Source: CALMFT01 sp964563595 | Lineage (GTDB): Bacteria > Patescibacteriota > Gracilibacteria > Absconditabacterales > Absconditicoccaceae | Assembly: GCA_964563595.1 (NCBI GenBank) | Contig: CAZLWR010000012.1 | Location: 1 to 28,891 of the forward strand | Direction: 5' to 3' | DNA length: 28,891 nucleotides | Shown: positions 1 to 9,292 of the stretch, piece after piece | How the letters are laid out: the number at the start of each line of letters is the position of its first letter | Position numbering within the stretch: position 1 is the stretch's first letter | Made by a program: the position numbers and the translations under genes | Notes under the pieces: model-generated | Seen by the model: the letters and a program-made list of their open reading frames with translations, nothing else | Database searches by the model: none | Told to the model about the DNA's origin: nothing

Positions 1-50
1 GCAGTCGGCTCATAACCGATTGGTCACAGGTTCAAGTCCTGTCGGGTCCA
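1..50 (+). tRNA. tRNA-Met type (anticodon CAU), 3' part only
   Basis: The window opens inside a tRNA. The anticodon loop CTCATAA (anticodon CAT at 11-13) sits on a stem of TCGG/CCGA, followed by the T arm ACAGG-TTCAAGT-CCTGT and the 3' acceptor strand ending in discriminator A50. CCA is not encoded. The 5' acceptor and D arm lie outside the window, so elongator Met, initiator Met and tRNA-Ile2 (lysidine-modified CAU) cannot be told apart. Confidence 0.85.
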
Positions 51-57
51 AGTTAAC

Positions 58-82
58 AACTCAAGTAAATTGAGTTTTTTTT
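58..82 (+). terminator. Intrinsic terminator after the tRNA
   Basis: Stem AACTCA/TGAGTT around a 7-nt loop, followed by eight T. It starts 8 bases after the tRNA. An identical hairpin recurs at 161-185. Confidence 0.75.
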
Positions 83-85
83 ATT

Positions 86-153
86 GACTCAGTTGGTTAG
101 AGTAGTCCCGACATGTCGGGATTGGTCATCCCGATCAATCGGGATCGGGTCCA
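86..153 (+). pseudogene. Remodelled tandem tRNA-like copy with CAU retained
   Basis: This stretch aligns with the upstream tRNA: a D-arm-like GACTCAGTTGGTTAGAG, then AGTC, a hairpin that still shows CAT (112-114), then GATTGGTCA, a second hairpin and the same 3' end TCGGGTCCA. The 5' acceptor strand is gone. Both inner arms have become near-perfect palindromes (106-121 and 129-144) that share TCCCGA/TCGGGA, so the T loop TTCAAGT is lost. It cannot fold as a canonical tRNA. It could be a dead tRNA copy or a structured RNA derived from one. Confidence 0.55.
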
Positions 154-160
154 AGTTAAT

Positions 161-185
161 AACTCAAGTAAATTGAGTTTTTTTT
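161..185 (+). terminator. Second copy of the tRNA terminator
   Basis: Same AACTCA/TGAGTT stem and 8-T tract as at 58-82, placed just after the tRNA-like copy. It lies between the convergent tRNA and groES. Confidence 0.65.
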
Positions 186-204
186 ATTATTCAAAATCTG
201 TTTG

Positions 205-501
205 TTAAGCGGTCTTTTTAGCAAAAATACTACTATATTTTACCAACAAATATTTCTTACTATCTATTTCTATCTCTTCTGGACTATATTTTGCAAAAAA
301 TACAACATCCCCTACGGCAATATCACCAATTGGCACCAGTTGTCCCTCATCAGTCATTCTACCAGGTCATAATACTAATACCTTTCCAGAACCAGGTTTA
401 TCTTTACCAGTATCTGGTAATACAATTCCACTAGCAGTCAGCATCTCCTCCTGGATAGCCTCTACTAAAACATACTCTCCGAGCGGTAAAATCTGTGACA
501 T
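205..501 (-). CDS. groES: Co-chaperonin GroES (Cpn10), 98 aa
   Basis: GroES forms the heptameric lid of the GroEL folding chamber. The protein starts MSQILPLGEYVLVEAIQEE, has the mobile-loop region ASGIVLPDTG near residues 24-33, and the conserved GPGR followed by GDIAVGDVVFFAKYS, ending in SSIFAKKTA. Length is normal for Cpn10. It is broken under the standard code by one UGA at the first Gly of GPGR, a position that is Gly throughout the family. Stop is TAA. No groEL follows: the downstream side runs into a convergent tRNA, so the usual groES-groEL pair is split or groEL lies elsewhere. A CIRCE-like operator and a promoter lie upstream. No Shine-Dalgarno motif is visible. Confidence 0.95.
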
Positions 502-530
502 GTTTTCAATACTTAATAATAAATAATCAG

Positions 531-558
531 ATTATATGTTATCAAAATAGCACCTCAA
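531..558 (-). promoter_or_regulatory. groES promoter (-35 TTGAGG, 16-bp spacer, -10 TATAAT)
   Basis: Read on the minus strand, TTGAGG (558-553) and TATAAT (536-531) are 16 bp apart, 29 bases before the groES ATG. The -35 box lies inside the CIRCE-like element, as expected for HrcA repression. Confidence 0.6.
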
Positions 559-573
559 AGTGCATGGTGCTAC
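547..573 (-). promoter_or_regulatory. CIRCE-like HrcA operator upstream of groES
   Basis: TAGCACC (548-554) and GGTGCTA (566-572) are perfect inverted repeats separated by 11 bp. The CIRCE consensus TTAGCACTC-N9-GAGTGCTAA has the same arms and the same 11-bp spacing between these 7-mers, with one symmetric T-to-C/A-to-G change. Position before groES supports the call. HrcA itself is not in the window. Confidence 0.75.
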
Positions 574-581
574 AATAATCA

Positions 582-695
582 ATGGGTAAAAAAATTCAAG
601 AGTTTCTCAAAGATTTTAAATCATACTTTATAAAAATACTCTATATTGACATCGATGCTACTATGTTTACAGTGCCAATATCCGAATATAAATAA
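582..695 (+). CDS. Possible 37-aa peptide, divergent from groES
   Basis: An ATG-to-TAA frame encodes a short Lys- and Phe-rich peptide (MGKKIQEFLKDFKSYF...). It begins 9 bases after the CIRCE-like element on the other strand, so it could share the heat-shock operator. There is no homologue I recognise, no ribosome binding site, and the length is within chance expectation in AT-rich DNA. Apart from it, the 580-758 interval shows nothing. Confidence 0.2.
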   Translation: MGKKIQEFLKDFKSYFIKILYIDIDATMFTVPISEYK

Positions 696-758
696 GGACT
701 ATGGGCATGACCAAGTTTATATTCAAAGAGCGTCGAATTCCAAGTCGGCATCCTTTTT

Positions 759-1994
759 TTATAATTTTGATTTGACCTTAGATACTGAACTTCCTTTTCT
801 ATGCACCTTTGCTTTCTTTTTTTCTTGATGCTGAGGCAAGACCTTATTCTCTATGACATTCTCTCCAGCTTTTTGATCCAATGATATATCTTTTTTTTGA
901 CGCGGAGTAGTTTCCAATGCATGCATAAACTGATCTACTACGACCGATGCATATGACCCAGCCGGTAAAGTAAATCTCATAATAATATCATCACCCTCCC
1001 AATTCCAACTAGGCTTTAGAGGAGATATCCGAGCAGATCTGATTATTCCATATATTTCCAAATCTTTGTAGAGTTTCCAATGTATAGGGTCGATCTGATG
1101 TTGGTGCATAAAAGAATGAAAATATTGACCAAAGTTACTATCTTGTGAAGGGATTAGTGAATTATATCCCAATACAGGTAGTGCAACACTGTGATGAGTT
1201 TTCGGATTAAACGGCATAGATTTGTTGTTACTATCTGCTTGTATGAAGAAAATCTGTTTTCTATGCCAATCTTGTTGTTCATACAATCTTCATTCTTCAT
1301 ACAAATATATTTTTTTATCTATCATCAGTAGATCTCCATCAATCGGATGTATTCATTTGCTCAATCTTTTTTCCAATACCAAATTAAATAGATGACTTGC
1401 ATAGGCCTGTAGTTTAAATTGACGATCAAATCCACTCGTAGTTTTGTCCCTTCATGCAAGAATATCCAAAGCCTGTTGTACATTACGACCCCCAATACCA
1501 AAGCGTTGTTCTCCAAAAAAATTAGGAATAGGCTGAGCAAACAATCTATCTAACACGAATTCGGTATGAGCACGATCAGTTACATGTAGTTTTTTAGTTG
1601 ACCTGAGTCTAATCGTAAAATGATTGTTGAAGTCATCTTTCGTGGTGAGTTGTTTATCCGATCGACCAGTTTGCAATACGCGACATACTTTCAACAAGCA
1701 CCCTACAATCAGCTTATCTAATTTCTTTTCTGGAAACCTCTTTGCTATTATTTCTGTATGAAAACTAAACCATTGTTTGGTGATTCAAAACTTATCTTTC
1801 AAACCGGCATATCCAATAGCACTTTTTGCTACTTTCAAATACTTACTTATATGATCTACAATCTCCATCGTCGTTGTGTGTTGTTTTTCTATATGCACCA
1901 AAAGATACTCACCTTGATCTTTGAGGGCATACGGCAGTTGTTCATCCACCAGAAAGTCTTTGAGATGAGATTTAAAAGAGAAAAGATGAGCCAT
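759..1994 (-). CDS. truD: tRNA pseudouridine(13) synthase TruD, 411 aa
   Basis: TruD makes pseudouridine at position 13 of tRNA. The catalytic motif GYAGLKDKFGITKQW (Asp in LKDK) lies near residues 63-77, followed by PIPNFFGEQRFGIGGRN, IDGDLLM and the C-terminal NWEGDDIIMRFTLPAGSYAS, all characteristic of the family. Four in-frame UGA codons (complement of TCA at 1785, 1452, 1353 and 1290) are read as Gly; the first gives the Gly just after KDKF. The protein is longer than the roughly 350 residues of E. coli TruD because of a C-terminal tail of about 50 residues rich in Lys (KKAKVHRKGSSVSKVKSKL), possibly RNA binding. ATG start, TAA stop. The upstream DUF1152-like gene has its own terminator, so truD is probably transcribed alone. 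Confidence 0.92.
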
Positions 1995-2076
1995 ATGCTG
2001 AATAGGTTATTTACAAATATAAAATAATCTGATTATTATTAAGTGGTCACTATTTACAAAAAGTTATCAAAACTAT

Positions 2077-2106
2077 ATAAAAAACTCCAAGGGTTGTTTC
2101 TTGGAG
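2077..2106 (-). terminator. Intrinsic terminator of the DUF1152-like gene
   Basis: On the minus strand CTCCAAG/CTTGGAG form a 7-bp stem with an 8-nt loop followed by TTTTTT, 28 bases after the stop codon at 2135. Confidence 0.8.
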
Positions 2107-2134
2107 TCTAAGAAATAGATCAGACCAAGGGTTT

Positions 2135-4567
2135 TTATTTAGTGCACATTTTATTTAATATCACTAGATAGTTACCTGTATCCTCATGGATATGAACATA
2201 AGGATCCCGTGGATTAGTGGTAGATAATATATTAGGTTCCGGAATATGTGTCATGGCATAAAAATCCTCTGGCAAATCGGGCTCAAGATTCTTGAGATAA
2301 AAAGCATTAGAAGTTTTGCCGTATTTACGTTTATCTGAACCGTCAAAGTTGTATTTTTTGTAAAATCTGACTATATCTTTTTTTGTGGTAGAATCTGGAC
2401 GATATATCATCATTTTATCACCATCAATGATGCTATTTACATCAGGCGGTGTATCGATACCAGGAGCGGCTACCACACTGAATGAGGTATTTTCTAACCC
2501 TTCTATATATTCTTGAACTAAAGTATCTTGGTCTTTACTATGATCATTGGCAGCATGAGCTTGAGAAAAACCATACAGTAAGTCACCTCATGTATCCAAT
2601 CATACTACTCAGATACCTCACGCAAACACATTCATTAATTCTCACAAAGTATCAAATCTTTCCTTTAGTTGATTGGGTTGAGCAGGATCGTATTCTATCA
2701 AATAAGAATTATATCACTCTTGACTAGCGAAAGGCTCATAAAATCTTCCATGTTCTTCTGAACTATCATTACGTATCCTGTGTATACCAGGAGCAAGTTC
2801 AGTGGTATTTTTGTATTCTCTTTTTGAACCAAGTGACCCCTTTCATTCAGATCAAGTCTTGGAAGTTCTTACTGAAATAATTCCTTTTACAGCAACCCCT
2901 TGTTTTCTAAATTGATTAGCAAGGCAAGTCGACTGAACTACATCACTCCCACCTCCCATAGCGATAAGAACCACTTCTTTTTGATTTAAATCCTTCAAAG
3001 AGTGTAAAGTATGTAGAGTCTTCAGAAACGGCTTTCTATCTATAAACTTTGCCTGAAAACCATCATTAAAAGGTTCAATAACTAGATCTTGATATTGAAT
3101 AATATCAATTAGTTTAATCTCAACAGGTTTACCAGTACTTGCGTCTAAGACTTGCTTACCTGCTGCATCTAAAGTTTTAGGATTTGCAATTTCAGTTAAA
3201 TTACAAATTATCGTACCCTCTTTTTTAGTTTTAGAAAGTGCTACTTCCATTTTCTGAAAAACCCTGGCGAATAATTTGAGAGCAAAATGAGTTGCAGACT
3301 TTAGTCCCAGCATACGATCCCCTTGCATAAGGTTTGTAAACTGACCAATAAGATTACTAAAAGTAGCGGGAGCATAATACGGAAGATATGCATAATCCGA
3401 TTCGTATCATGATTTATTAAAGTGTTTCTCTAGGATAGCCTTTGTGTGAGTATCAAGCTTATCGTATACTTTTCTCATAAGGTTTATCTCTGTTTTATCA
3501 GAGAGTCTCATCATAGCAATAATTCTACCAATCACCATATCTTTTTCTTGTTTTAACGGGAAGCCACCAAAATCCTGACACATCCATCAAATATAATCAC
3601 TATATGCTTTCTTGTGGTCTATTTTTCATAGTCTAACTGCATCAAGCAATTCGTAGGCTTTAAAGAATTTTTTTGCAAGTGGTTCAGTACAAGTCACTGA
3701 TCCATTCTGGATTTTCATTCCTAGTGCACCAGATACATCATACCAAAAATGCAACATATAAAAATCAAATGCCTTCTTGCTCATTCCCTTTAGCTCACTT
3801 AAGGTGCCGGAAGGCATTTCTCCTTGTATAAACTGACCAATATTCACCTTACAATTAGTAGCTTCTGTAAGAATCTTTTTATATTGATCTTTCAATCTTG
3901 CAAAACTAGGGAGGTATTGTGGTGCATGTTTTAGACAATAGGCGATCGCATGATCATGATCAGCAAACTTCTTAGCAAATTTTTCAAATAGGATATCCTC
4001 TAGCGTCTGAGTCTTACCCATATCACTAATTGGCATATACACAAGCTTGGTATCCATAAGTTCCATATATCTCAACATCGCATCTACTCCAGAAATTCCA
4101 AAATCTAAAGTATCCAATGTGAATTGTCTTATTTGATCAAAAGAGCTTTGAGTCAATTTATCTGTTCAAGTCTGACACTCAGTAAAGCGCGCATATTCGT
4201 TCATCAATACATACTTGAAATTTATAGTACCAACTGCATTTCTTTCAAATTCAATCAGATCTGCCTTTGACAACTTTGTGCCATACACAAACTCTCCGAA
4301 TGTTTGTCCGGTTGTTTCAGCACCATGAGCCTTTTCAGGCGTTGCATATTTCGCCTTCACTAGTAAGTTCATTTCGGGATATACCTCAGTTGCTTTTTTT
4401 ATAATAGCGGCAGCTGTAGTTGAAGTTAAGAAAGTATTTTTTAGAAACCTAAATACATCATCCGGAAGTGTACCCTGATTATCGGCTAAAATACCACGAA
4501 CATACTCCCCATGATCTACTAAGTTCAAAGAAGAAGCAGTATCCGGCACTAAATGCAGTTTATCCAT
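2135..4567 (-). CDS. Large protein with DUF1152-like C-terminal domain, 810 aa
   Basis: One open frame of 810 residues once more than ten UGA codons are read as Gly. The N-terminal ~500 residues are soluble, mostly helical by composition, and unrecognised. From about residue 535 the chain shows EVVLIAMGGGSDVVQS, a Rossmann-type glycine-rich start, and near residue 655 VVGLDTGGDLLYG, which together resemble DUF1152 proteins, a family of unknown function. Many glycines of these motifs, including those of LDTGGD and its flanks, are encoded by UGA. The N-terminal part is much longer than in stand-alone DUF1152 proteins, so this may be a fusion. There is no signal peptide or clear membrane segment. 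ATG start without a Shine-Dalgarno motif; TAA stop. Confidence 0.75.
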
Positions 4568-4624
4568 GCAATAGTATTTATAATAAATTGAATAAGGTTC
4601 ATAGTTTTTAAGTTTTTACATAGA

Positions 4625-4708
4625 ATTGTCAATAGTAAACCCATCCCGGAATGATTATCGAGATATCTAATCGTAATATATAACAATTCCACATAATCTA
4701 TTGACAAT
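4625..4708. repeat. 11-bp inverted repeat carrying divergent TTGACA boxes
   Basis: ATTGTCAATAG (4625-4635) and CTATTGACAAT (4698-4708) are perfect inverted copies 62 bp apart, in the space between two divergent genes. Each contains TTGACA pointing away from the centre. Confidence 0.6.
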
Positions 4709-4728
4709 ATAGAAGTAAAGCTTATAAT
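4701..4728 (+). promoter_or_regulatory. Consensus promoter TTGACA-N16-TATAAT
   Basis: TTGACA (4701-4706) and TATAAT (4723-4728) match both sigma-70 hexamers exactly with a 16-bp spacer. Transcription should start near 4735, giving a leader of about 22 bases before the ATG at 4757, with no Shine-Dalgarno motif in it. Confidence 0.8.
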
Positions 4729-4756
4729 TTATCACTATTTATCATAAATTTATCTT

Positions 4757-5467
4757 ATGCCAGCACTTTCCGCAAACCCAAATTGAGGTTTTAATAAAAC
4801 AGAAGTGATTGATCTTCTGGCAAGACTAGCTAGTATGTCAGAAAAAGTTGGTAAAATTATATCGCCAACTGAATGACCACAGATACTACAAAGAAAAAAT
4901 GTTACTCCTGAAGCAGTACAACAACACCTCGGTTTAAGTAGTGTTGAAGAGTTAAAAACTTACCAAGATACGGAAGTAGCATATCCTATTACTATGCAAA
5001 ATGGTAGAAAGCTATTCTTAGTACTTACTATTGTTAGTAGCTGAGGGGGTATGTGAGGAGGTCAAAAGATATATGTGCCTAAACTTATTGGAATCATAGG
5101 AGCTAATGAAACCAAGAGTAAAGCATATCGTTTTTTCTACAAGAACGGACAGAGCGGCTTAGAAATAAAAGATCAACATGGAGGTCAAGCATGACTCGTG
5201 AAACGCAACGGTGAATCAATACACGATGATTTTAGCACAACAAGCCTATCGAAACAATCTGAAAAGTTGCATTTTTCATATACAGATGAGGATACTTTTT
5301 CGGGGAAAGCGTTTGTAGAATGAGAGGCTAAAAAAATAGAATTTGAATTTCGCTCACAACAGGAACTTCATGAGATTCAAGAAGTTTTAAATTGAATATG
5401 CGATGAATTGTTCTCATCCAATGTTGCAGGGAAAATTAGAAGTGATTTATTGGATCTATTTGATTAA
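4757..5467 (+). CDS. Unrecognised soluble protein, 236 aa
   Basis: The frame begins MPALSANPNGGFNKTEVIDLL and ends RSDLLDLFD with TAA. It contains about seven in-frame UGA codons, several forming a glycine patch (SSGGGMGGGQKIYVP, residues ~101-115), where UGA, GGG, GGT and GGA are mixed. No signal peptide and no membrane segment are seen. I do not recognise the family. It is driven by the consensus promoter just upstream and is followed after 25 bases by a second unrecognised gene on the same strand, with which it probably forms a two-gene operon divergent from the DUF1152-like gene. Confidence 0.8.
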
Positions 5468-5492
5468 TAATTTATAAAATAAACTGATATTT

Positions 5493-6422
5493 ATGCATAC
5501 AACCTCGTGACCAGTAGATAACTGGTTTGTAGACAAATATAGGGGCAAAAAGGATGTGTTGGGATTTGGTGATGTATATATGGAACTTCGTAGTCTTTTT
5601 GGCCAAATCAAAACTCTATTAAATGAACAACCCGTCCAAGTAGGACAAGTAGAATTTATAATCCAGAAAGTTGTTTACTTAGTTAGATCAACCAAAGATG
5701 TCATTACGACAAAAAATAGTGCATCATTGTCGGATAAAATGGATGCATATTTTTGAAATATTAGAAGTTTTGTCATGGAATTTGCTGCTAAAGCCGAAAA
5801 TTGATGATTCCAAGTTGGTATGTTTGATACTACATTAGATCATCTTGGTAACGTAGAAAGTACTTTTCTTGTGGATTCAAGATTGGTTTATCACAACTAT
5901 AATGAGCAAGTTGCACAAGCCCTGACAGTAGAAAAGAAACCTTACTCTAGGATGTCTACTGAATATCTTGGAAACCGGGAAAAGCTTAGCAAGCAAGAAC
6001 GGCTCGATTACTTCAGTATGAATGGACCGAGTAACTTTGGTATAGAGGGGGATCTAACACCCGCAACACTTGGAAAATACTATTTTCTTTCAGACGTACG
6101 CAGCGTCGGACCAATTAGCGGTAAAACAGACAGATACACTTTACCTTATCAAAAAGTATTTCACTATTATGTAGGATTATGTAAACTCCTTCAGGTAATA
6201 GACAAAAAATACTCGAATAATAAGGTTGCTGCATGAGCTAAAACAGTTGATATCAAAGAATTTACCAATACAATGATTCTTGATACGCTCCCAAGCTACG
6301 TCAAACAGCATGTTAGTGAATCAGATGCACACGAAGAACAAATACAAGCATCAACTATGACTTTTCTTATTGATTACAGAGCAAGCATAGTTGAGTTATT
6401 GAATGCTATATTTCCAAATTAA
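5493..6422 (+). CDS. Unrecognised soluble protein, 309 aa
   Basis: Starts MHTTSGPVDNWFVDKYRGKK and ends LLNAIFPN with TAA, crossing several UGA codons, including a UGA-UGA pair read as Gly-Gly (NGGFQVGMFD, residues ~104-113). Composition is that of a soluble helical protein with many aromatic residues. There is no signal peptide. It lies 25 bases after the 236-aa gene and is likely cotranscribed with it. I do not recognise the family. It faces the Kazal-SLH gene, whose end lies 41 bases away, with only a weak TAAGAA/TTCTTA hairpin between them. Confidence 0.8.
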
Positions 6423-6463
6423 ATTCAAATTGCTAAGAAAATTACGGCTTCTTACCTGATCTT

Positions 6464-7309
6464 TTAGTATTGTTTGTGTATACTCACATCATACATCCAA
6501 GCAATAAGCTCTCATCTCGTGATAGCTGAGTCTAGGTTGCCAGTAAAATCAAATTGAAGATATCATAAGGACATAGCTCTTTGAGCATAATTTTGGTACC
6601 AAGGTGTTTCATTTTCGGATTGGAAACCATCAGCTATTCTCATAGCTAGTGCCAATGCTTGTGCCTTAGTTAAATTATTTCTTGGCCAAAACTTTCCCTG
6701 AGTCCCCTGAAAAATATGAGCCTTACAAGATTGCACTACAAATGACTGCAAGGTCGGCCCAACAGTATTGATATCTCCGAAACTACAAGACAAAGAATCA
6801 TCAGCACTCAATAAATTCAGATTATAGGCAAATTGAACAAACATTTTTGCTGCTTGCTCTCTTGTTATCAACCTGTCTCATCCAAAGGTTTCACTTGTTG
6901 CAAAATCAGTTAATCAGTTTGCATGTGCCCATTGTACAACAGTTTCGAAATCTACCATAAGATCATCGATACATTCTCACTCATAGGAAATAGGTTCACC
7001 CGCGGCTTGTGCCATACATGCGTTACCATATGTTTTATTATTCTCGCCACATACTGGCATATATACTTGAGCACATACCTGAGGCTTTGGCTGTGTGCAT
7101 GCCCCTTGAGTAATATCTATAGCTCAGTCAGCCTCAGCCATACATCTATTCGCATATGTTTGCGGAATAGGATCACAAGGAGTCGTAATACACTGAACTT
7201 GTTTTTTACCACACACTGGAGCGTACTCCATAGTACACGCCTGCTGAGCTTGGGCAAAGCCTACAAATCCCACTACAAACAATCCCACTACTACTAATAT
7301 TTTATTCAT
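6464..7309 (-). CDS. Secreted Kazal-type inhibitor / SLH-domain protein, 281 aa
   Basis: Residues 1-22 form a signal peptide (MNKILVVVGLFVVGFVGFAQ then AQ). Two Kazal-like modules follow: residues ~25-71 with CTMEYAPVCG, and residues ~79-113 with CAQVYMPVCGENNKTYGNAC; Kazal domains are disulfide-bonded inhibitors of serine proteases. From about residue 120 the chain has S-layer-homology repeats (ITREQAAKMFVQFA, FWPRNNLTKAQALALAMRI, AITRGELIAWMYD), which usually tie proteins to the cell surface. So this looks like a surface-anchored protease inhibitor. The first Kazal module has an insertion between Cys residues. UGA codons supply glycines at domain edges, e.g. 111 and the one after AEAD. TAA stop. 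An alternative is an adhesin that merely uses the Kazal fold. Confidence 0.82.
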
Positions 7310-7373
7310 GCCATATAATTAAAAGATAAACTTATTGGTATACGAACAATATACACAACTCGTTACAAACTAC

Positions 7374-7402
7374 AAAAAAAACCAATGACAATATATCAAT
7401 GG
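7374..7402 (-). terminator. Probable typA terminator
   Basis: On the minus strand CCATTGA-TATATTG-TCATTGG forms a 7-bp stem with one T-T mismatch, followed by eight T, about 30 bases after the typA stop. Confidence 0.6.
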
Positions 7403-7432
7403 CTTATATAATATAGAAAAGGAATAGTCTGA

Positions 7433-9232
7433 TTATTTTTTATTTTTATTTTGAGCTCTGGCATTTTCAGTGAGATACTTTTTGCGTAATCTAATAGATT
7501 TTGGAGTGATTTCTACGTATTCATCCTGTCAGATATAACCCAAAGCATCTTCCAAAGTCATATGTACAATGGGCTCAAGTCTCATAGCTTCATCGTTACC
7601 GGCATTACGCACGTTGGTCATCTGTTTATTGATAGTAAGATTGACCGTAATGTCTCCTCCTTTCAAATGCTCTCCTACCAGCATACCCTCATATATTTCC
7701 TGCTGAGGATCTACAAAAATAGGACCTCTTTCCTGTAACTTATAAATTCCGTATTTCATCACTTTACCAGTCTGGCAGGCTATCATAGATCACACCAATC
7801 TTTTGGGAATCGCACCGATCCATTTACCAAAATGTGAAAAACTATGATACATAAGACCCTCTCACTTGGTAATCAAAATAAAATCTCACTTGAGACCGAG
7901 TAAGCCCCTAGTAGGTATAGTGAATTCCAAGATAGTTTGACCATGTTCTGTAGTCATAGCCTCCATAAGTCATTTTCTATCTGAAATAAGCTGAATAATC
8001 GAGCCCGCCAACGCTTCATCCACCGTTATAATCAATGTTTCAAAAGGCTCCATAGTGTCTCCATCAACTACTTTTGTAATAACCTGCGGTGCTGACACTT
8101 GTAACTCATATCATTCTCTTCTCATTGTTTCAATCAATACTCCAAGATGCAACTCCCCTCTTCCTGATACCACAAACCTGCTAGGGTCCGCAAAATCTAT
8201 TTTCAATCCTACATTTACTTCAAGCTCTTTATGCAATCTTTCATTGAGGTTTCTACTAGTTACGAACTTACCTTCTTTACCCATAAACGGTGAATCATTT
8301 ACCAAAAACTCCATAGTCAAAGTTGGCTCATCAATGGTTATAGGAGGCAATGGTTCACTATTTTTGTCTTCACAAATAGTCTCTCCTACATAGATATTTG
8401 GTATACCGGCAATCGTGACGATATCTCCACACTGCCCTACTTGGGTTTCTACTTTTTTTAGTCCACTTGTTGTAAAAAGTTTACTTATTTTCCCAGTTCT
8501 TGTACCTCCATCATTATCGAAAACAGTCACCGTTTGTCCTACTTTGATAGTACCTTCTCTAATACGTCCAATTCCCAACCTTCCCAAGAAGTCGTCATAC
8601 CCCAAGTTACTGATCTGCATCCTCAATGGCTTATCTGATAGATCTGGTGCAGGTGGCACAAGTTCAATAATAGTCTCAAATAAGGGACTGATATCTACGT
8701 GTGGATCATTCAAGTTTTTTATTGCGATACCTTGTTTTGCAATTGCATACACAACTGTAAAATCAGCCTGATCATCGGTAGCTCCAAGAGATATGAACAA
8801 ATCAAACAATCTATCAATAACCCAATCAGGTCTAGCAGTCGGCTTATCTATCTTATTTAATACAACAATAGGCTTGAGACCGAGTTCCAATGATTTTTTC
8901 AAAACAAACTTAGTTTGAGGCATAGGTCACTCGTAAGCGTCTACCACCAACAAAACGCTGTCTACCATCCTCATGACTCTTTCAACTTCTGATCCAAAAT
9001 CAGCATGACCTGGTGTGTCAATAATGTTGATAGTTGTACCATTATACTGGACAGAAGTATTTTTACTATAGATGGTAATACCCCTTTCTCTTTCCTGGTC
9101 ATTACTGTCCATAATAAGTGCTGCACCATCCTCTACTTTCATAGTACCAGACTGCTTCAGCAGGGCATCCACTAAGGTAGTTTTACCATGATCTACATGG
9201 GCAATGATAGCAATGTTTCTAATAAACGGCAT
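7433..9232 (-). CDS. typA: Ribosome-associated GTPase TypA/BipA, 599 aa
   Basis: TypA is a translational GTPase of the EF-G/LepA group that binds the 70S ribosome and helps assembly and stress adaptation. The G1 motif AHVDHGKT is at residues 11-18, ERGITI near 50, G3 DTPGH at 72-76 and G4 NKID at 126-129. EGPMPQTKFVLKK after the G3 region is typical of TypA, and its Gly is encoded by UGA (complement of TCA at 8927). GRGELHLGVLIETMRRE and the C-terminal SIRLRKKYL tail agree. Length equals that of bacterial TypA. At least three UGA codons break it under the standard code. Single gene with a terminator after it and a palindrome-rich upstream region. ATG start, TAA stop. Confidence 0.95.
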
Positions 9233-9238
9233 AAAAAA

Positions 9239-9292
9239 TATAATCTGAAATTATAAAATACCCACTACATCTCAGCGTAATTAGCTGATTAC
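9239..9292 (-). promoter_or_regulatory. Palindrome-rich region upstream of typA
   Basis: It contains TATAAT...ATTATA (9239-9255; on the minus strand a possible -10 at 9255-9250) and a 16-bp palindrome with one mismatch (GTAATTAGCTGATTAC, 9277-9292). This could be the typA promoter with an operator, but no good -35 box is visible. Confidence 0.35.

Larger units (their letters stand above)
42..188 (+). repeat. 44-bp direct repeat (42-85 and 145-188)
   Basis: The tRNA 3' end plus terminator is repeated with a 103-bp period. The two 44-bp units differ at one base (C57 versus T160). The near identity of the repeats contrasts with the divergence of the tRNA-like body between them. Confidence 0.8.

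Noticed and set aside
106..144. Start of a CRISPR array or an IS terminal repeat, because of the repeated TCCCGA/TCGGGA palindromes
   Set aside because: Only two units, no spacers, no transposase; alignment with the upstream tRNA explains the block better.
7124..7297. Plus-strand frame with apparent membrane segments (6923-7297)
   Set aside because: Antisense to the Kazal-SLH gene; the Cys-rich minus-strand protein with a signal peptide is clearly the coding one.
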